Below, piece by piece: positions 58,871 to 64,000 of a stretch of DNA of 64,000 nt; position 1 is the first letter of the stretch, and every line of letters starts with the position of its first letter. This stretch comes from Trema orientale (taxonomy: Eukaryota; Streptophyta; Magnoliopsida; Rosales; Cannabaceae). The DNA is taken from the NCBI GenBank assembly GCA_002914845.1, contig JXTC01000079.1:737207-801206 (forward strand). Direction: 5' to 3'. A program made the position numbers and the translations under genes. Below the pieces are notes generated by a model. The model did not search any database. It saw nothing but the letters and a program-made list of their open reading frames with translations, and was not told the origin of the DNA.

Positions 58871-59593
58871 ACACACATAGAGGAAGACATGTTATATGCA
58901 TGAAATATAGTATTGTCCTAAATCCATATTTTTACTCCAACTCTAAAGGGTAAAGCTCTACTGTATTCGGGGTTGTTATTTACCTATTGTATGTATCTAT
59001 ATCCACATAATCATTTTATTCATGCAGAAATCTCGGCAACATTTCCCCTTAGTTACCCTAAGTATGCAACCTATATTACATATAGTACACACTTGGAGAA
59101 CACTAGGAAGACACAACCAAAATATCTACAACACGTTTCGATAAGCGAACAAAGCTAGCTGCATACAATAGATAAAAAGAACAATCTCAAATTATCAAAA
59201 TGGGACAATTCAGAGGCAAGTGGCAACTTTAAGACATCACCTAAATAACTGCAGAAAAATTGTTACCCAACTCCAAATAGAATCTAAGGTTAAAGTGTAC
59301 AAAAGATTAGATATAAATGCATATACAAACATAACAAATACAAAATTAAAGTCACACATATGTGACTTAATTGACATAAAGCCTTATGCTATATGTTCAA
59401 CATTTGCTATTTATTATTTTCTTATTAAATATTATTTTTTTATTTTTTTTATTTTAGTCAAAATTAAGTTTAATTTTTTTCTTTTTCCAAATATTCAAAT
59501 TCCATTTTAGTTATGCATTATTTTCTTATTCATTATTATTAGTTTATTTACTTTTTATTTTAATAAAAATTATTTTTAAATTTTATTTCTTAT
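58871..59593. other. AT-rich spacer between CACTA and LTR copy
   Basis: Open frames of 61 and 96 codons occur here by composition, without recognisable domains. The right CACTA end may lie inside this stretch. Confidence 0.4.
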
Positions 59594-60321
59594 TGTCACG
59601 ACCGAAAATCCAAAGCCATGACTTTTAATAAATTTGAATATAAATAAAGATGAATAAAGAATTTACAAAATTTTAGAGGAAATCAAATACTTGGATTTTA
59701 CATTCTAGTCCTAAAATCATTAAAAATTCAGTATTAAAAAAGGGTTCCTCTTTAATTTAGTTATCAAGGAAGAAACGCTAATTAAGGTTCAAGAAAATAT
59801 AGTTAAATCGTTTAGAAACTTGACTTAATAAAATTTTAGTATTGAATAAATGAATTTTGCAAATCTCGAATCTGAATGTCTAAAAATTAATTTACAGAAT
59901 TAGACATAATTTCAAGTACTTAAAATTTTGAAAATATGCTTCTTAGGAACCATAGTGTGCTATTTATATACCAAACCCTCAAATATAGTAAATATATCCT
60001 CATATATTCACCTAGTAGGTATGACAAACTTGGCTAAATAGTTAGACATGAAGAAAGAATAGGACAATGCATAGGGACCAACCGAAGGAAAGGAATAGGG
60101 CCACAAGACTTGCCTAGCTATTAAGACAACTAGCTTGAATGAACAGTCACCTGAAAGGGAGGAAAGTAGGGGAGTGAGCTCAAAATTCAGTAGGAAAATT
60201 GCCATATCATTTGAAAACTTTTTTAGTGATGGAGAGTCCATGCATGGTTAGTTTAATCCGAAACACATTTGCAAAACTATATATATACATATATATAACA
60301 ATTTTCAAAGCTGATAGTCTG

Positions 60322-60323
<2 letters not shown>

Positions 60324-60358
<35 letters not shown>
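60324..60358 (+). repeat. (TA)n microsatellite
   Basis: About 17 TA units inside the truncated LTR copy. Confidence 0.9.
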
Positions 60359-60361
<3 letters not shown>

Positions 60362-60484
60362 CATGATATCTAAAAATCAATCAGTCCACAAACACATGAC
60401 ACAAATCTATATATATCGATGAATTCACCACCTCTCATCAATGGAAATTAGGGTGTTAGTACTACGTGTACCATACAGCCTACC

Positions 60485-60604
60485 TGACACCTAACCTATA
60501 CCTGAAGGGGCGAACACCTTGCCTATACCTACCAACTTCGAGGGGTAACTAAATTGCCTATATCCACCAACCTAGAGGGGTAACCAACTCGCCTATGCCT
60601 GCCA
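60485..60604 (+). repeat. Minisatellite, about 35-bp units
   Basis: Three to four units of the form CCAACNNNGAGGGGTAACYAAYTYGCCTAT with point differences, inside the LTR copy and in the interval that corresponds to the N gap of the other copy. Confidence 0.75.
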
Positions 60605-61575
60605 AAATGGGGATGTAATCAGAAAAAAAATCCTGTGCAGGTTCACGGACTCTGCACTGTCAATAGGGCTATAGCAGTATACTGTAAAACCCTATAATAC
60701 TAACCTGGTACTTATGTGTGATCCTACGACACATGTACTCTGAACTGATGTGTAGAATAATTATGCAGTAATTTTAGTTTAAATGATGCTCTGACTTTTA
60801 ATAAAATGGTTAATTAAAATTTATAGAAAAATGGGCACCATAATGATCCTATTTTAACATAATAAAAAATATTCTGCACTCAGAAAATTCTCAGAGCAAT
60901 CTAATATATCTCATACAATTCAATTCTATCACCGATATCTGAAACAGTTATAAAATCACTTTTTTTTTATTATGTGTAACATAAAATAAGTTTTATTCAA
61001 AAACGGCATAAAATAGAGGTAACTAAATATCTACCTCAGTAGAATAGCGATACCACGCTATTGGAACTTTAAGGTACCGTTGGACGATTGTTTGGAGAGT
61101 CAGTAACTGATTCCAAACCCTTGATCACTCTCTTGGTAAAAACCAACTTCTCAACGAAGCTTCAAATTAATAAGCGGACCTTTCTATTGAATTTCTAAAG
61201 CCCAAAATAGCTAGGTTAGATATATAATTCATCCAATTCAGATCTCGGCTGAAATCGGACCTGTGGCACGCAAAACAAAGCAAAATCTGAGTCGTCTGAT
61301 TTTGTTTTTTGTGTCGGTTACCAAACATAGTCAATATATATCAATCTTTACCATTTCTCAAGTACATTCAAAAAATGACATCAAAAACACAATCTAACGG
61401 TATGATCAAAAAGTCAAATCCAAGCTCAAACAACTCAAAAGTGGCAACTTTTAATCCAGGCAAAATGGGGTCATGAAATATATACCTGGAGATTCTTCTC
61501 GATGAGATAAATCCAACGAGCTTAAGAACACGCATTGAAATGGCCCGAAATGATGCCGAAAATTCGAAAACTCTC

Positions 61576-62089
61576 GCGGCTAAAAACGGTTGGATTGGGA
61601 GTAATCCACACCGGTTGGATTAAAAGGCTTTTGGCTCTTTCCACTTATAAATAATTAGCTAGGTTTACCTATTTTGTTTTCTGCTTTTATTTTAGTTTTT
61701 TAGTTTTCATTTTTATTCTCATTAATCATTATCTAGAGTTTATAATTAAATATTTTTCTATAAAAAATGATAAATAAAAAATCAAGAAACTATAAATCAA
61801 GAAATCTATACCATGATAAAAATAAAAATGATAGTTCAAGTGCCTTCAATTGATTTATATTTTTCTTGTCAAGTTTTGATTTTCTTTTCTGTTTTGTTTT
61901 ATTGAGTTTTGATTCTTTTTTGTTTTGTTTGTTTTGAGAACGTCTATGACAATAGTAATGAAAAACAAAAATGTCTGAATATTACACTTGAATATTAGCA
62001 TTATAGAAAAAGAATAAAATTGATTTTTTTTTTCTAATGAGATGAGACAAATTGAGTAGATACAGTTATCATAAATCAATTTTGCCGAC
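61576..62089. other. AT-rich spacer
   Basis: No gene recognised. Confidence 0.5.
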
Positions 62090-62235
62090 CAGAAGCTCAA
62101 GCATTGGCAAGCATTTGAAGTTCACACCTTTATAATCAAGGTCCCTACTTTCGAACTCCACCTTTCCACCTTGATCATGAATGTGTTGACCTCTTAATTT
62201 TTAGCACCGCCGATGAGATTGCTAAATACAATAAA
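62090..62235 (+). repeat. SINE-like sequence
   Basis: A-box-like AAGCTCAAGCATTGGCAAGC (62092-62111) is followed at tRNA-like distance by B-box-like CTTTCGAACTCC (62148-62159). The A-box half resembles the SINE at 43487. No clear tail or duplication. Confidence 0.4.
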
Positions 62236-64000
62236 GAGACTTTTTAAGCAAGTACATCTCCAAATCAAATAATTGAGAAAAAAAAGGTCGTATTATTGTA
62301 ATATAGTAAAATAGAGCGCAATTTGCGAAACAAAATCTAAAAACATGTAGGTTCTAAAATATTTCCAAAATCATAATGACAACCTCTTTAATGTTGAGGT
62401 TATGTGACTTATGGTAAGATTATATGCCTTAATAAAATCACACTGGCTTAATAATTGAAATTGATTTTATATTTATTTCGTAAATATAATGGAATTGAAA
62501 TCCAGCGAACTTCGACAATAACATGAGAAAGGAGATTTGGTGCATAGGCTCACGGTCGGTCTTGAATGATTGTGGGTGATCTCTAAATTCAGCTAATTAT
62601 CATATACTACTTTATTTTAGCATAGCTTGCCTTGGTTAAACAATTATGGAGATGGGTTGCTCAAGCATGTGTTTTTGTTGGAACACTTTGTGGCACTTGA
62701 ACGAAATACAAATTAAACTTATTATTTTCTAAACGTCATCATGTCTTAGGAAATCAGTGTAATATATTCACGGTGCTCGATCCCATTTCCCATGATGCAT
62801 ATACAAAGAGTAAGTTCTAGAATCTAGATCACATTGATGTTATTAATAACAAAGACAATAAGTGTATACAAATTGGGTAAGTTTGTTGGCTAGTATCTTT
62901 TGGTTTCTTATAATATGGAGTCAGTTTATGCCAAGTTTTTAGTTTGATTTGTAAGGTTACTAAATGTCTGAGATTTTAGTAAATACTACCAAATATGGAA
63001 AGTTTTATATAAAAAGCTTCAATTTATAGACATCCAACCTCCACGCATGCATGATATAAACCATTAGTGCATAGAAATGCTAGCAAGTACTGATAACCTA
63101 AGATAAACAATCAAATATCTCATCTTGAAACTTTTTCACATGAGTAATTTTGTCAATTCATATTCTAGTAGCATGATTAGTACAGGACATATGTATATAA
63201 CAATATTTGTCCATAAATAAAGTTGCAATTGCCGAAACTTGGCAGATACCGAGACAATCGACCTTCGTAACAGGCTAAATTTCATTGGATTTGGCTATGT
63301 TATAAAGCCAAAAGTCAATTACAAATTTGCCGTTGATCTCTACGCCAAACGTCAATTACAAATTTGCCCTTGATCTCTACTAATAGTTTCAACATGATGC
63401 GTAATAAATTCAATATGAAGAGACAGAGAATCCTATTTTTGTAAATTTTTACTTTTAAGATTTTTATTATAAATAAAAATATGATCCGTCCGTGTGACAT
63501 GTATGGAATAATGGAAAGTAATAAGAGTTTCCTGACTCACGATGTTCATTGAGTCAGTGAAATCTTATATTATTGATTTCCATGCTGTATTGGGCCATCA
63601 AAAACGTATGTGTATATATATATATATATATATATGAGGAAGACGAAACTTTCTGGAGAACCCTGCACATTAAAAATATATACATGTTTATAACTTTATT
63701 CCTCCGTTAAAATTACGAGTTAAATTTTGAAATTTTAGTATAAATTAAACCTTTTTATACATTAGATTACTCTTGAATTTTGGATCCGTGAATTTTATAT
63801 AAATTTTGTTTAGTTTTATAATTTTTAATTTAATATGTTAAAACTCAACTATTTGAGGCTAACCCTGGCTAGTGTATTAATGATTACTATAATCGATCTA
63901 GTCCTTACTCTTCTTGATTTGTCCTTACTCTTCTTGATTTGATTGGATTGTTTTAATTTTTGTTTTAATTTTTATTATGAAATTTATACAAAATGAATTT
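62236..64000. other. AT-rich intergenic DNA to the window end
   Basis: No gene or RNA is supported. Near 63306-63375 a segment with AAACGTCAATTACAAATTTGCC is repeated (AAAGTCAATTACAAATTTGCC). A (TA)n run is at 63613-63634. TCCTTACTCTTCTTGATTTG is repeated in tandem at 63901-63940. Confidence 0.5.

Larger units (their letters stand above)
59594..61575 (-). mobile_element. Truncated second copy of the 52.6-kb solo-LTR-like element
   Basis: Begins TGTCACGACCGAAAATCC and is colinear with 52589-53166 up to GAACAGTCACCTGAAA (60158). It is colinear again from 61146 with 54013-54430. It breaks off near 61575, before the GC-rich leader and the ATTACA end, and no 5-bp duplication is present. Confidence 0.7.

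Overview
This window is nuclear DNA of a flowering plant, most likely a eudicot. The evidence is AT-rich intergenic DNA, small GT-AG introns, plant-type genes (a family-85 UDP-glycosyltransferase array, a CYP87A cytochrome P450, a plastid DnaJ), an intron-containing tRNA-Tyr, and dense plant transposons (L1-type LINE with RNase H, Helitron, CACTA, MITEs, SINE-like repeats). It holds a run of 846 Ns (53167-54012) and one isolated N near 32175. The species cannot be named from the sequence.

Genes. Positions 0.6-38 kb hold a tandem UGT85 array on the + strand: a broken copy (exons 624-1140 and 8930-9841), two intact, near-identical two-exon copies (26960-28692 and 35956-37722, 482 aa each), and a 3'-end remnant near 30.2 kb. 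The intron of the broken copy contains an intact nine-exon CYP87A-type P450 on the minus strand (3151-5462, 478 aa). The P450 lies between two inverted arms of about 1.1 kb, so the 7-kb block 1146-8164 looks like one gene-carrying insertion. Next to the array is an intact chloroplast DnaJ/Hsp40 gene on the minus strand (38461-41360, 442 aa, plus a 5'-UTR exon near 42.3-42.5 kb). A tRNA-Tyr with a 22-nt intron is at 51124-51218.

History of the array. The two intact UGT copies share promoter DNA, gene body, 3' flank and a piece of the DnaJ gene (about 25.96-30.05 kb matches 32.77-38.71 kb). They therefore arose by segmental duplication that ran into the DnaJ gene. At about 30.1 kb a DnaJ scrap sits next to an older UGT 3' end. 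Several transposons in the second copy have a matching empty site in the first, and one in the first has an empty site in the second, which orders the insertions after the duplication.

Mobile DNA. 15.1-21.2 kb is a nearly complete L1-type LINE on the minus strand with 13-bp target-site duplications. 21.2-25.7 kb holds nested MITEs, an LTR-like piece and a LINE fragment. 42.6-47 kb holds two MITEs with a minisatellite centre, a SINE-like element and a Helitron carrying a nested palindromic MITE. 52.6-54.8 kb is a large solo-LTR-like element with 5-bp duplications, spanning the N gap. 55.3-58.9 kb is a decayed, internally deleted CACTA element. 59.6-61.6 kb is a truncated second copy of the 52.6-kb element. 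The rest is AT-rich DNA without recognisable genes.

The most unusual structure is the intact P450 inside long inverted arms, inserted a few bases after the 5' splice site of a UGT gene. I see no new prokaryote-style system here.
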